A DNA stretch of 64,000 nt from Didymella arachidicola (taxonomy: Eukaryota > Ascomycota > Dothideomycetes > Pleosporales > Didymellaceae), in contig CM049997.1 of the NCBI GenBank assembly GCA_016630955.3, positions 620,001 to 684,000 of the forward strand. Reading direction: 5' to 3'. Made by a program: the position numbers and the translations under genes. Shown here piece by piece: positions 42,382 to 54,625 of the stretch (position 1 is the stretch's first letter; every line of letters begins with the position of its first letter). The notes under the pieces are model-generated. The model ran no database searches. It was given only the letters and a program-made list of their open reading frames with translations, and had not been told where the DNA came from.

Positions 42382-45300
42382 ATGGCTTGCTTTGACGTCG
42401 ACGGGGACGTTGTGGCACTGGTGTCGCATGCCATCAGCAATCCATCGGGAGCACGTTCAAAGGGTGCACCGGTATCAGAACCACCGCAGCCCCAAGACGC
42501 CGCTGCAACCCTGCATGCTCTTTTCAACACGGCGTACGCCCCGAACGACCAGCATGGCGAACATGACGACCGACCCCAGAAAAGGCGCAAGATTGACGCC
42601 AAATTTGTCGGCTACGATCCCCCTGCTTACCTTCCGGTGTCTCGAAGTGTGCCTCTTGCGAAAGTCTCCATCAACCTGGTAGGACCGCACTTTGAATGCT
42701 GCTGCTCCAGTAGGTCCCAGACTGATACCTTCTTAGACTCTCGCCCCCACTGTAGCCTCCAGGCAGCCCGCACTATCCGCGTCGAAGACGGGAATGCCTA
42801 TCATCTGTCATCTGGACAGTTTTGCCGAACTTGACGATCACCAGGCTAGAATCCTACTCGTCGAACCGCTCTCGAGCTTGAATATTGACATCCTCGTCAC
42901 ACTTGGCACCGATGACTTACAAATCATCAAGCCTCACATCAAAGTTGCCGAATCCTTAGCATCCGTAGGCCATGGCCGAAATATCCGAACGAAGCCCCGG
43001 GCTGCCTTTGCCAGATGCTCCCTGGCACCGTCATCTACGTTGGCGCATACATATCGGTTGATGGTGGAGGTTCGTTGGCTCTTGGGGAAGTCCGTTGTAG
43101 AAGACCCATCTGTGAGCGCTCACGTCATGAAAGAGGATCTGCGTTTGCTTTCAAGATACCTCAGCGATGCAACCTCACGGTCTGACGTACCTTGGACGCT
43201 CTCGGACTTCTATGACTCTGTTCATGTCCCGCCGGTGGATCTGCAGATATCTCCCCACATTCAGCGTAAGCTGGTGGATATAACCTTGTATCCGTTCCAA
43301 CAAAGGGCCGTCGACTGGTTGTTGCGGCGAGAAGGTGTGGCATACTCAGCAAATGGACAACTTGAGCCATTCGTTGAAGATGCCATACCAGTATCTTTCA
43401 GTATGACTCAGGATGCGGATGGAATGCCATGTTATGTCAGCAATCTTCGAGGTATGGTCGTCGCCGATCTGGATACTGCGAAAGGTGATGCGCTTCAGTC
43501 ATTGAAAGGTGGAATTCTCGCGGAGGAGATGGGCCTTGGCAAGACTGTTGAGCTCATCGCGCTGATTTCTCACCATAAGCGCCAAATTCGAGACGCAAAA
43601 TTGTTCGATACAGCCATTGGGGCGCATATTAACACCTCAGGCGCAACACTCATCATCACCCCGCCCAGTATTCTCGAGCAGTGGCGAGGTGAGATCCAGA
43701 TGCATGCGCCTGATCTCAAGGTGTTCCATTACAAAGGACTGCCTCCGTCCAGTGCGTCGAGGAAAGAGCATGCAGCCGCAACGGTCGAGGAGTTGATGCT
43801 CTACGACGTAGTCCTCACAACGTATAGTGTGTTGTCAAAAGAGATTCATCATGCTACACCTCCGCCTGATCGTTCCTCACGACATGAGAGACAGCATGAA
43901 CGTCGGAGAAGCCCGCTAGTTGAGATCTCGTGGTGGAGGGTCTGTTTGGATGAGGCTCAGATGATCGAGAGTGGTGTTAGCAACGCAGCTAAAGTTGCTC
44001 GTGTGATTCCTCGATGTCATGCATGGGCTGTGTCTGGCACGCCTTTGCGAAAAGATGTACAAGATTTGCGCGGTCTACTCACTTTTCTGAGATGCGATAC
44101 CTTCGCCCAAAACAAAATGGTCTGGGGACGCTTGGACAAGTCATCATTCTACGCCATGTTCAATCAGATCACCTTGCGGCACACCAAGGACAAAGTGCGC
44201 GACGATCTTCGTCTACCTCCACAAAAACGTGCCGTCATCACGATTCCGTTCACCGCAATCGAGGAGCAGAACTACGCCGACCTAGTTCGGCAAATGTGCG
44301 ATGAATGTTGGCTGAACTCGGAGGGGGAGCCACTGGATGCGAATAGTGACCCCACCAGCTCAGAAACACTGGAAGGAATGCGCGAGTGGCTGATCCGTCT
44401 GCGGCAGACGTGCTTGCATGCCCACGTTGGACGCAAGAACAAGCGAGCCTTGCGCGCAAAAAAAGGGCCTTTACGAACGGTACACGAAGTGTTGGAGATC
44501 ATGATTGATCAGAATAGCACCAAATGGAAATCAGAGGCACGTGAGATGATTCTGAACCGGATCAAGATGGGCCACGTCATGGCGTACGCTGGTAACGTTG
44601 AAAACCGGGCGGAGACTGCACTACCCTTCTATACGAAAGCTCTGGGGGAGGTCAAGGACTACGTCTTGATGAGCCGACAAGAGTTAGAGCTCGAGAAACA
44701 AAAGCTGGGTGTTTCAGCAAATACGTACAAGCAAGACGGGGAGTCTGATGCTGAAGCTGCTGAGGGCGATAATATTGGCAATATCGCTGCTCTTCGCAGG
44801 TCATTGCGATCGTTCCTGGAGGTTGAGCATATGTGCAAGTTCTTTATTGCCACTGCCCATCACCAGATCAAAGATCATCTCGATAACCAGCAGCCGGATA
44901 CGGAACAAGCCCTCCGCGAAGAACAACTCGAGACAGAGTGGTATGATCAGGCGAAGGCCATCCGACGTGAACTCATGTCGGAAGTAAAGAACAACACGCA
45001 ACGACAAATGAGAAAGGTTGAGACTGCAAAGTTCCAACAGTTGCCCAAGGTCGAAGATCTTCCGGATCTTGGTGGTATCGAGAGCCGGCGTGCGCTAGAC
45101 ACGATTGACGAAATCAGCGATTTCCTCAACGTGCAGTCGATAAAGATCCAGGAGTGGCGGAAGAGAATTGTTGACATACTACTTTTACGCCTTACCGATG
45201 ACGAAGACGACACTGAGACTACAGGTGAAGAGTACGAGAACTCCTTGAAAGCACAAGATGAGTTGTATGTGGCTATAATGGCACTTCGCACACTTGTTGC

Positions 45301-46927
45301 AGATCGAAACCTGGCAGTTCATGGTCTACGAGATCTGCTTGTGGACGAAGAGCTGAAGACAGCCGAAAGGAGAGCTCATTATAAAGACGAGGACGGCGAT
45401 CGGGGTCATGCTCCCGAGCTCTTGCTTGAATTTGCGCAGCAGCGACGAGAGTTGATGTCGACCTTGCACGGAGGCTCTCTGAAAGGTGTGATAGCAGAGC
45501 TTCGTTCTAAGATCACCCCTTTGGAATGGAGAGCCGAGAACGATGACAATCGTGCCGCAGTCGAGTCTGCTGTGCTACAAAAGCATCTGAGCAGCGTCCA
45601 GAACATCATGTCACAACAAAGCAAAGCCTTGACGGAGATGGAGAAGGAGCAAGAACTGTTCCGGGGCACTATGAACCAACGCCTCGAGTACTACCGGCAG
45701 TTCCAGCACATATCGGATACAGTGGCAGCGTATAAGGAAGGGCTCGACGAGAAGTTCGACCAAGCTACTTTCCAGATCTTTGAGTATCGTCGAAACAAGG
45801 GCTCAGAAGGCGTCAATGGTCTAAAGGCGAAACATGCTTATTTGATGAACTTGCGAGCTGAGGACCAAAAGAGCGCGGGTGCGGACTGTATTATCTGTCA
45901 GGAAACTATCGAAGTCGGTATTCTCACCACGTGTGGACATAAGGTAAGGCAGCTCCCCTGTGATAGGGATGACCATCACTAAAACCACGTCTAGTACTGC
46001 AAGGAATGCATCAACCAGTGGTGGCAGGCTCATCGAACATGTCCGCTCTGTAAGCAAAAGCTGAAGAGCTCCGACTTCAAAGACATTAGTCTCAAGCCCA
46101 GCGAGATCCCCGCAAAGCCTGAGTCGCCAGTTTTAGAAAGCTCTCCACAGGATGCAACACCAAAGACAACTGACATGTCCATCTATACAGACATCAGCGA
46201 CAGCACTCTGAAGGAAATCAAGATGATCGATCTTCCCGGTTCTTACGGTTCCAAGATAGACATGCTAGCGAAACACCTTCTCTGGCTGCGCGCCAATGAC
46301 CCCGGTGCAAAGACCGTCATTTTCAGTCAGTACCGTGACTTCCTCGACGTCCTTGAGTCCGCGTTTCGCGCCTGGAAGATTGGAACCTCAAAAATCCGCG
46401 ATAAAGACGGCATTGCAAAGTTCAAGCAAGACCCCGCGACCGAGGCCTTTCTCCTCGACGCCAAAAGCGACTCTTCGGGCCTCAACCTGGTGAACGCGAC
46501 ATACGTCTTCTTGTGCGAGCCGCTCATCAACCCCGCTCTTGAACTTCAGGCCATTGCTCGCGTGCACCGCATTGGCCAGCAGCGCCCAACCACCGTGTTC
46601 ATGTATCTGATCAGCAACACCGTCGAGGAGGCTATTTACGATATTTCGGTTGCCCGTCGCCTGGAGCACATGCGTAGCGTTGATGCTGGGAAGAATGTAT
46701 CGACGTCGGGCGAAGCTAGCCCTGTGCATGTCCCTGAGAGAGGCCTCGATAAGGCGAATTCGAGAGAAATGGAGTCTGCGCCACTGAAACAACTGCTTAG
46801 CAAAGGGGGTGGAGGTGAGGCGGTTCAGAACAACGATCTTTGGCAGTGTCTGTTCGGGAGACCGCGAAGGGGAGTCAAGGAGGGCGCAACGAGAGAGGGA
46901 CAGATGAGAGTGGTGAACGGGCTGTGA
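42382..46927 (+). CDS. SNF2-family helicase/RING protein (Irc20/SHPRH-like)
   Basis: Chromatin- or DNA-repair-associated ATPase combined with a RING E3 ubiquitin ligase. Three exons encode about 1478 aa, with introns at 42679-42736 and 45944-45994. The SNF2 N-lobe has the Walker A motif GGILAEEMGLGKTVE near residue 360 and the DEAQ box VCLDEAQMI. A long helical insert with coiled coils (~700-1130) separates it from a C3HC4 RING at about 1148-1185 (CIICQETIEVGILTTCGHKY, then CPLC). The second intron lies inside the RING. The helicase C-lobe follows, with TVIFSQYRDFLDVLE, the SSGLNLV motif and IARVHRIGQQRPTTVFMYL. A RING embedded between helicase lobes with a long spacer is the arrangement of yeast Irc20 and animal SHPRH. 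An alternative upstream ATG is at 42223. Confidence 0.92.
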
Positions 46928-47508
46928 GGGGCGCACACTACGGCGTTGGGATCTTACAGTATACCCCCAACTTCATTCTCACAAACTTAGTTTGACGGTC
47001 ATTGGAGACTGTGAGGTCGGAAAATAGAGCTCTGGTTTGATGCTGACAACCGCAAAATGTCATCTCACTTGACCATCGCAATCCGTGACATGTCTAACAA
47101 TGTATATTTACAATGCTGACTTAGGTAATGCTGAACCTCCAAGTTTCGGTCACTATGAGCATTTGGATATGCAGGACAAAACTTGAATAGTCCTGATCAG
47201 TATCACCACCAAGTCCGTATCGGTGCTCTCGCCCGTCTATTTAAAGCTCAGGATTCGTGGTGTTTTCGAACATCGTGACCTGTCCCTGGCCTCTGGACCC
47301 TGAGTCTAGTCTCAATTAGGTTAAGGAAGACCCCACACGTTCCGAGGCGGTGAACGCGCGAGGCCCCGCTAAAAGACACGAAGTTCAATGGGAGCTCCCT
47401 TGCATACCTTACTGCTTCTACTTGTTCCTAAAATCTATCATTGAGCAGGCGCCAGTCTCGCAATAGTTCTCATAGCAATCTCACAGGAATACCGACATAT
47501 AATCCAGA
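46928..47508. other. intergenic upstream of phosphomannomutase
   Basis: About 0.58 kb between tandem genes, holding the 3' flank of the helicase gene and the phosphomannomutase promoter. No gene or repeat was seen. Confidence 0.5.
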
Positions 47509-48561
47509 ATGGCTGCTGCGGCTTCTGTTTACCCTCCGCTTGACCAGCGCCCGGTGAAGAACACGGTCCTTCTATTCGACGTCGATGACACACTCACGAA
47601 GCCTCGTCAGGTAAGAAAGGAAATATCCCGAACACTTCACAGCTACTTGTTCGACCACTTCTACGAGCTGTTGTGCCATTCAGCAACTTCAGATCCCCTC
47701 AAGTACTTGGTCTTTGGTTGTACAACGCGTAGCACATCACGGTCGTCTTGCTGACAATTGGCTCAGCTTGTCAAGCCAGAGATGCTTCAGCTGCTCTCTG
47801 AGCTCCGACACAAGGTTGCAATCGGTTTCGTTGGCGGCTCCAACCTTGCCAAGCAGCAAGAGCAGCTTGCAACCGCGGACATCAATGTCACATCTCTCTT
47901 CGACTTCTGCTTTGCCGAGAACGGCCTCACAGCATACCGGTTGGGAGAACAGCAGGCCAGCCAGAGCTTTATCAGCTGGATCGGGCAGGAGAAGTACAAC
48001 AAGCTTGTCAAGTGGTACGTGTTCCTCTCCAGCAACTACACACGGGTCAAAGCCACATTGAGGATACGTAGATGCTGATACTGTTCTCATAGGATCCTCC
48101 ACTACATTGCAGACCTCGATATCCCGATCAAGCGTGGAACTTTCGTCGAGTTCCGCAACGGCATGATCAACGTCTCTCCTATCGGCCGTAACGCCTCAAC
48201 AGAGGAGCGCAACGAATACCAGAAGTACGATATCGAGCATGACATTCGACCGACCATGGTCCGCAAGCTGAAAGAGGAGTTCCCCGACTACGGTCTCACA
48301 TACTCGATTGGAGGTCAGATCTCCTTCGACGTCTTCCCCACTGGCTGGGATAAGACATACTGCTTGAACTTCATTGCACAGGAGAAGGACAGGGAAGGTG
48401 GCGTTGACTACAAAACCATCCACTTCTTCGGCGACAAGACATACAAGGGCGGAAATGACTACGAGATCTACAGCGACGAGAGGACAATCGGCCACTCAGT
48501 CAAGAACCCAGATGACACATATGCCCAGCTGCAGGAGCTTCTCAAGACTTTCCAGCAATAG
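47509..48561 (+). CDS. SEC53: phosphomannomutase (Sec53/PMM-like)
   Basis: Cytosolic enzyme converting mannose-6-phosphate to mannose-1-phosphate, the precursor of GDP-mannose for glycoproteins and cell-wall mannan. Three exons encode 272 aa, with introns at 47611-47766 (unusually long for this window) and 48015-48092. It is a HAD-fold enzyme. The nucleophile motif reads LLFDVDDTLTKPRQ. The two aspartates and the threonine of DxDxT are present, but the glycine common in this family (DVDGT) is aspartate. Other conserved stretches are IGFVGGSNLAKQ, FAENGLTAY, EFRNGMINVSPIGR, the sugar-phosphate loop, and FFGDKTYKGGNDYEI with the metal-binding aspartates. The family is certain. It works upstream of dolichol-linked glycosylation, as does the dolichol kinase in this window. 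Confidence 0.95.
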
Positions 48562-48893
48562 AGGGAGAGGGAGCCCGGTGCTGACAAGTACAGCGACCCG
48601 AGGTCTCTGTTCGAAGCAGAATCTGAGCACCCGCCCCTTATTGCTTGAACCCGAGGCACAACGAGACTAGAGATAATTCACCCACGTCTGCGGTAATACA
48701 CTCCGTCTCAAGCCGTACGCCCGCTTTGATGGCTAGCGATAATCGTATTACATCTCGTGAATCGTGTCTATGTGTTGTGCTTGCCTACTTTTGTCTATCC
48801 AGTTTCGTGAATGCGTGCCTCGTTTCTCGTAATACAATGTCTGCGAAATGGGTACCTCAAAACCTGCCACATGCAGCAAATACGTCGTGCGAT
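48562..48893. other. convergent intergenic region
   Basis: About 0.33 kb between the phosphomannomutase stop and the stop of the small membrane-protein gene. It holds both 3' ends. Confidence 0.5.
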
Positions 48894-49614
48894 TCAGTTT
48901 CGTTCCAATATGGACCTCCAGATCCACCTCGTGCCTACCCAGAACCCAATCACAGTGACGACAAGCATGGCAGCCATGACGGCGATCATCCTCCCTTGGT
49001 TCTCGAATGCGTCGCTGACCTCCAGACGTGCAATTTTTCGGATCTTCTTATGTAGATGCCAGCTTTCTTTCCTCCTCTTCTTCTTCCCCTCTCTTGCTAC
49101 CTTCGCCTCCCCCGCCCCGTCGAGCTGCCCATCTTTTGGCGCAATGGCGTCATTCGGCTCAACGTGCCCAGTGGCTCCTCGACGGCCCCACGTGGAGTCG
49201 TTGTGATTCTGGTAGGGTTCTGGATCGAGCCAGGACGATGGGAACAGGTAGGTCAGGTAGGAAGATGGCGGCGTGTGGGCTGCGGTGCGACGGGCGCGAT
49301 TTTGGGCGTTCACAAGGAACAACGAGAGTAAAAACGAGGTGAACAGCACTGGTGTGAGGACGATCTTTCAAGACCAGTTAGTGACCAAGACTCCGGATTG
49401 AGCTTGAGCCATGGCTTACCCTCTTAAGCAAAGGCTCTGGGTTCTCTTCTTCTTCAAAGGTCGCACTCAAGGACGGGGACGGTAATGGCGTCGCGGCCAG
49501 CTTTGCAAACTCGTCATCGTGGTGCTTCTTTTGTCTGCGTCGTGCAGCTGGCGGTGAAGGAGGCGGACTAAGAGGAAGGAGCTGGTTTTGTTGCTGCTCG
49601 TGTGATGAAGCCAT
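48894..49614 (-). CDS. small two-helix membrane protein, function unknown
   Basis: Two exons encode 221 aa, with one intron at 49365-49419 joining EPLLKR to IVLTPVLFTSF. The N-terminal tail is low in complexity (poly-Q/P/S with a basic RRRQKKHHDDE). One hydrophobic segment follows at about 66-82 (IVLTPVLFTSFLLSLFLV), then a hydrophilic loop with a very basic stretch (GKKKRRKESWHLHKKIRK), and a second hydrophobic helix near the C-terminus (MIAVMAAMLVVTVIGFWVG). No enzymatic motif. The topology suggests a hairpin-type ER or organelle membrane protein with both tails on one side. I do not recognise the family. Confidence 0.6.
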
Positions 49615-50561
49615 AGTGTACCATCAGGTGGGTGAACTGACGGTTGTGGTACACTACAGTGGACGATCAGAAACGACAGGAGGTCAAGACATGGATTTAC
49701 AGCTAGCAGTGATGCAGGACGTTATGCGTTCCTAGCACACACGCGGCGCGGAGCTTCGTGCGAGCGCTCGCAACTGCATTCGCTGTTTCGAGGGCGGTAT
49801 CCACCGGAACGCGAGGAACGACGTCAGAGGTGCTATCAATCCTATCATTGTTTCGGTAGGGCTGCTAGCTCGCCCTGCGCAGATCGCAGGGACCGCCCGT
49901 CTGAAGCACGCCCCCGTCACGACCCAGACTCTGAACTCCAGGGGGAGTCCTTCGAGCAGCGGGGTTAGGACGCTGCGGCTTTATACATCGGTAGTTCGGG
50001 GTTTTGGTTCCATCCGCAATCTCCAGAATGGTCCGACTCGAGAAATAAGCACAGCCTCGTATCGCACTGCGCGGATGCTCATTGGTAGATCAGGGCCTGG
50101 CACCTCGCATCCAAGGCCGAAAGCAGCCCAGTTCGAAGCATCATCCTCACCAACGAACACATGGCAGGTTGGCCTCGCGTTTACGGCTGCCTAGACATTG
50201 AAGATATATGCCAGCTGCCCTCAGGCACGCACGTCTCATCAGTCAGCATCGTCCCGTGCGGCACAAGGTCGGAACCACACATTTGAGCTTCTCGGGCGAA
50301 TAGTTCGTCCGTCCCTCTTCCATCCCATTCGAAACAATTACCAGCGCTGCAAAAGGTGCCATCTGCAATTTTCTCGATTTGAGCCTCTTGTACTCATCGT
50401 CGATTATCATAGATCTCATCTGATCAGATAACACTCGGGTTCTGGATCGGACTCGTGCTCATAGAGGGCGAGGACTGCTCTCAGGAGTACCGGATCTCCC
50501 GGACGAACTTTTCGCAGGAACACAACAGTGCGATAACCGTGCGAGGCCACCCACAATCAAG
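49615..50561. other. divergent intergenic region
   Basis: About 0.95 kb between divergent start codons of the small membrane protein and the Zn2Cys6 regulator. Short open frames show nothing recognisable. It presumably contains both promoters and 5' leaders. Confidence 0.5.
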
Positions 50562-53266
50562 ATGCCGAAGGAGGACTCGTTGCCGATGCGGAAGAAGATG
50601 CGGAAGGGCACGCATAGTTGCTTCGAATGTACGTTCGTCCGGTCTTTGTAGTCGCAGTCGTTCGTCCTACCTACACGCCCCTCTCCACCTTCCATACGTA
50701 CTATCAATCACATCTGCTTCTATCCCACCCCAACTACCTATCAACACATCTCGATCACCAGTCCATCTCTGATATATCCTAGGCCGCCGTCGCAAGATTC
50801 GATGCATCTACCAGTCAGACAACCCAGACGTATGTTCAGAGTGCTTCGCTCGGGGCAGTCGATGCATCGACCAGGAGAGTGCAAACCCAGAGGTCATTGT
50901 CGATCATAGGAAGAATCTCCGTGAAAGGGTATCAAGGCTTGAAGCTCTTGTTGATCAATTGCTCGAGGAAAAGTCCGTCAAGTCGGAAAGCCCAAGCCAC
51001 CAAAGCCAGGCGAACTCTGCATCACCGAGAAACATCTACACCAAGGATACCTTCCCACCAACACCGCTGTCGTCGGAAGATTCATCGAACATTTTGAGAG
51101 AGAGCCAGCGCGTACCATCTACCAGTGCACGTCACCATATCCCCATCCTCTCTGTCTTTGAGGACGCAGTAAGTTTGTTGCCCACCGTCGACCCTCCTGT
51201 ACTGACTTCTGTAGCTCAATGATGCCGAAGAGAAGATCAAGGCTCGCATGGGTATACAGCACAAGCCTCTACTTCCACGGCCAAATGATGGAACCGATGA
51301 CCGCTACACGGTCGTCAACAAACACCCAGACGAGCTGCCAGAAGAGTCTCCTGCTGCATCAGCAAAGAGGGAGAGGGTGAAGCAGGCCCTCATTGCTATG
51401 CTGCCTGCGTACGATCATCTCACAAAGATTCTCAACAGCAACAGCGAATGGTGGCAGACATGGCGCCGAAAGTGCAGCGGCACATCTGGACCAGAACAGA
51501 CCCTTGCACAATTCGCCGCGCAAGCCATCACAAGCGGGAACATCGGAGCCATTGGCACTGTTGTTATGGCTGTTGGCATATGTTCTTCAGCAGAGGACAA
51601 CGACGTCGAGCAGTACATTGAGGCTGTCGACCGGTGGGTGCTGTGTGACGACGAATACGCTGCGAGTCTCGAGGGTATGGAGTGTCTGATCCTGAAGGCC
51701 AAGTGGTTCGCCGACGTTGGTCAGCCACGAAGAGCGTGGATCTGCTACCGCAAGGGGTTGATGTATGCTCAGCTCATGGTATGTTACCATCCAACGCGCA
51801 CACATCGCGGCTAACAAGTCTAGGGTCTGCATCGCAAGCGCACCACATCTGTAGCTCACGAGAGTATTTGGTGGGGAATCTACCACGGTGACCGACTCCT
51901 TTCCCTGCTACTTGGCCTGCCCTACGGTATCAGTGACTCTCACTGCGACCTCAGCATGCCAAGCTTCGACGGAGAGTACATGCATCCCCTGATGTTCATC
52001 ACCAATGTCTCTAAACTCGCCGGCCGCGTGATCGACCGCAACCAGGGCGTCGCTGAGCAGTCATTCGCCTGGGCCCTCCAGCTCGACCAGGAGCTCGAAG
52101 ATCTCTGGAAGCGCCTCGACCCGAACTGGCTGGACTACTCGGAGCTGCTCGCCACGCCTGAGAACAACGCCGCCGAGCTGCGCGAGCGCATCATGGCGCA
52201 GATGGTCTACCACCAAATCCGCGTGTACCTGCACCTCCCCTTCATGCTCAAGTCGGCCACCAACAGCCGCTTCGCATACTCACGCACCGCGTGTCTCAAC
52301 GGGAGCCGCGAGGTGCTGCGCCTCTACCAGGCCCTGCGCACCGGCACAGTGCAGCCGCTGTACGAATGCAAGGCCGTCGACTTCATCGGCTTCACCGCCG
52401 CGGTGCTGGTCCAAATCGGGCTGTTCAACTTCGCCATTCCCACGACGCCCGGCGGCTCCCAGGACGCCGCCAAGCTGCGCGAGATGGAAGCCGACGTGCG
52501 CCTGATCGAAATCAGCATCGACATCTTCCGGCGCGCCTCGTCGGAAAAGGGCGGCAAAGTCGCGCTCCAATCCGCTGAGGTCCTCGAGAAAATGCAAGCC
52601 AAATTCAAAGGCGGCGCAGCAGCCAGCAGCCCCTGCCAGGACGGCGAGAGCGACGAATTCGTCATCCCCTACTTCGGCACCATCAGCGTCCACCGCGGCG
52701 GCCAATCCCTCAGAAACATACCCCCGCCGCCCTGCCTCAGCCCCAGCGCAAGCGTAAGCGTAAACGGCAGCACGACAAGCAAACCCCCCGGGGCCCGCTA
52801 CACCGCCAGCGAACAATCCAGCCTAGCCCCCTCAACCGTCTTCTCCGCCCCAGCACACCCCTCCCTAACACTAACCCCGCGCTCCTCGCTCTCGGCACAA
52901 ACCCCCGCGCCAGGCCCATCAACCTTCCCGCTCGACCCTTCCCCTTTTGTCTCCTACGACGGCTTCTACAACTTCACCGCGCTCGCCGAAGACGCAGCAA
53001 GCCAGGCCGGCAGCAATGGCACGGGGAATCCGACGCTGGGCACGGGCGTAGGCGTAGGCGCAGGCGGTCTGGGGCTTGGGGTTAAAGACGATTCCATGTC
53101 TAATTTCCCGCTGCCGACGAATAATTTCAGCTGGCAGAATATGCCCATGGATATTGATCAGGATTGGTCGTGGTTTTTGAATGATGCGAATTCGCAGGCG
53201 CAGCAGGGGCCGGTGCAGGCGGGGACGTTGGACGCGTTTAGGACGGGGTTTACGGGGTTTGGGTAA
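50562..53266 (+). CDS. Zn2Cys6 transcription factor with fungal_trans domain
   Basis: Nuclear regulator. Four exons encode 819 aa, with introns at 50629-50782, 51169-51214 and 51779-51823. After a short basic start the binuclear cluster is HSCFECRRRKIRCIY, then VCSECFARGSRCID (C-x2-C-x6-C-x9-C-x2-C-x6-C). The spacer between the two halves is longer than the common 5-9 residues. A short coiled coil follows (LRERVSRLEALVDQLLEE). The fungal_trans region includes RRAWICYRKGLMYAQLMGLH and ESIWWGIYHGDRLLSLLLGL. The C-terminal ~200 residues are Pro/Ser/Gly-rich and end in an acidic/aromatic MDIDQDWSWFLND segment, a plausible activation domain. The first intron separates the first two cysteines from the rest of the cluster. 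Targets unknown. Confidence 0.88.
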
Positions 53267-53530
53267 GGGGAGGGGGAGGGAGGGGTGTATGATAGGTTTG
53301 GGTTGGTTTGGCGTGGGCGTTGGGTGGTGTGGGTATGGGATGGGCTATATTCTCCACTTTCGCTGAGGCGAGGAATTGTTGAGTTTTTTTTTTTTTTTTT
53401 ACGTGTTTTGTAATGTCTGATACGTCAAGCAGATTCTCTACTTTTTCGCTGCGGCGAGATGATTGACTGCCATGTTCATGTACTTTATTGTGAATATGCT
53501 TGCTAGATAGACCTAGTAAAAGGCATCTAT

Positions 53531-54625
53531 CTACACATTCCAAATCACGACCCTCCCATCCACGCCGCTCGAGCTAATCTTGGTGACGCGCCCACCAGCC
53601 TCCTCGTAGCTGCGAATGGTGCTGATGGTATTCTGGTGGACCGTCTTGAGCTTCGTGTCGTCGGCCGCAGACTTGCCCTTGAGATCCATCTGGCGGAACA
53701 TGTTGAAGGCGCTCTCCTCGCGGGCCTCTGCCAGACCCGGGCGGCCTTTGGTCTCGAGGGAGGCGGCGAGAGTCCAGCCCTGGTCGGAGCCGGTTAGACG
53801 GTAGGCCTCGCAGTTGTAGCCGGCGGCGATGATCTCGTCGTCGGCGCTCCAGAGCAGCGACATGAAGGGCAGGACCTGGGTGCTGACGCTGACGATGGCG
53901 GCCGGGGGCTGGTCCGGAGCCGAGGGGTAGACGACGGTGAGGGTGCTGTCGTGGCTGGCGAAGGCGAGGGCGTGGCCCGAGGGCGAGAAGGCGACGCTGT
54001 GGACCCAGCCGGCCGTGTTGTTGAGGAACTCGCCGCAGACGGTGTTGAAGGGCAGGCGCTCGCCCCAGGGGCTGGGCTCGGGCCGCTGGTCGACGCCCTT
54101 GACGAAGCTGGAGAGCACGCGGGCGTGGCCGTCGGTGGAGCCGGCGGCCAGCAGGACCGAGTTGGGGTGCCAGGCGACGGCGGTGACGGTGCTGCGGATG
54201 GGCTTCTTGATGTGCTTGGAGACCCACCAGTTGTCCTCCTCCTCGAAGTAGCACACGGGGATCAGGCGGGCGCCGCTGCCGACGGCGAACTTGGTCTCGC
54301 TCGGCGCCCAGCGCACGCACGTGGCGGCGCGGTTGATGCGCAGCAGGACGAGCGTCGGCTTCCACCCGGCGGCGCTGGGCTCCCACACGTAGGCGTTGCG
54401 GTCCTGCGAGCACGTGACGATCTTGCCGCTGTTCGGCGCGATGTCGACGCCCGTGACCGTCTTGTCGTGGCCCGTCAGCTCGTCGTGGAGGGCGAAGCCG
54501 GCGCCGACGCGGGCGTACAGCTCGACGTTGTTGTCGCGCGCGACGGCGAGGGTGCTGCGGTCGGCCGAGAAGGAGTGGTCCGCGACGGGGTGGTGGAAGA
54601 GGTGGTGCACTTCGGGGGCGGCCAT
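53531..54625 (-). CDS. ARC40: Arp2/3 complex subunit 1 (ARPC1/Arc40)
   Basis: WD40 subunit of the Arp2/3 complex, which nucleates branched actin at endocytic sites. Single exon, 364 aa from the MAAPEVHHLF start; an upstream in-frame ATG at 54772 would add a Ser/Thr/His-rich stretch of 49 residues and is less likely. The seven-bladed propeller is recognisable from ELTGHDKTVTGVDIAPNSGK, VTCSQDRNAYVWE, TAVAWHPNSVLLAAGSTDG, HSVAFSPSGHALAFASHD and SSGVDGRVVIWNV. The insert with GKSAADDTKLKTVHQNTIS matches the conserved ARPC1 loop that contacts Arp2/Arp3. High GC content, with a strong third-position bias. Divergently arranged with the mitochondrial ribosomal gene 316 bp away. Confidence 0.93.
   Translation of the reverse strand: MAAPEVHHLFHHPVADHSFSADRSTLAVARDNNVELYARVGAGFALHDELTGHDKTVTGVDIAPNSGKIVTCSQDRNAYVWEPSAAGWKPTLVLLRINRAATCVRWAPSETKFAVGSGARLIPVCYFEEEDNWWVSKHIKKPIRSTVTAVAWHPNSVLLAAGSTDGHARVLSSFVKGVDQRPEPSPWGERLPFNTVCGEFLNNTAGWVHSVAFSPSGHALAFASHDSTLTVVYPSAPDQPPAAIVSVSTQVLPFMSLLWSADDEIIAAGYNCEAYRLTGSDQGWTLAASLETKGRPGLAEAREESAFNMFRQMDLKGKSAADDTKLKTVHQNTISTIRSYEEAGGRVTKISSSGVDGRVVIWNV

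Noticed and set aside
52280..52816. 178-codon minus-strand frame
   Set aside because: It is antisense to the Zn2Cys6 regulator, with Ala/Gly/Asp bias typical of a shadow frame.
53384..53400. poly-T run as a terminator
   Set aside because: A T-homopolymer between two convergent genes of RNA polymerase II is not a defined terminator in fungi. It is treated as a simple homopolymer.
53574..54413. 279-codon minus-strand open frame rich in Arg/Gly/Pro
   Set aside because: It overlaps ARC40 in another frame. Its composition reflects the GC-rich third positions of the real WD40 gene.
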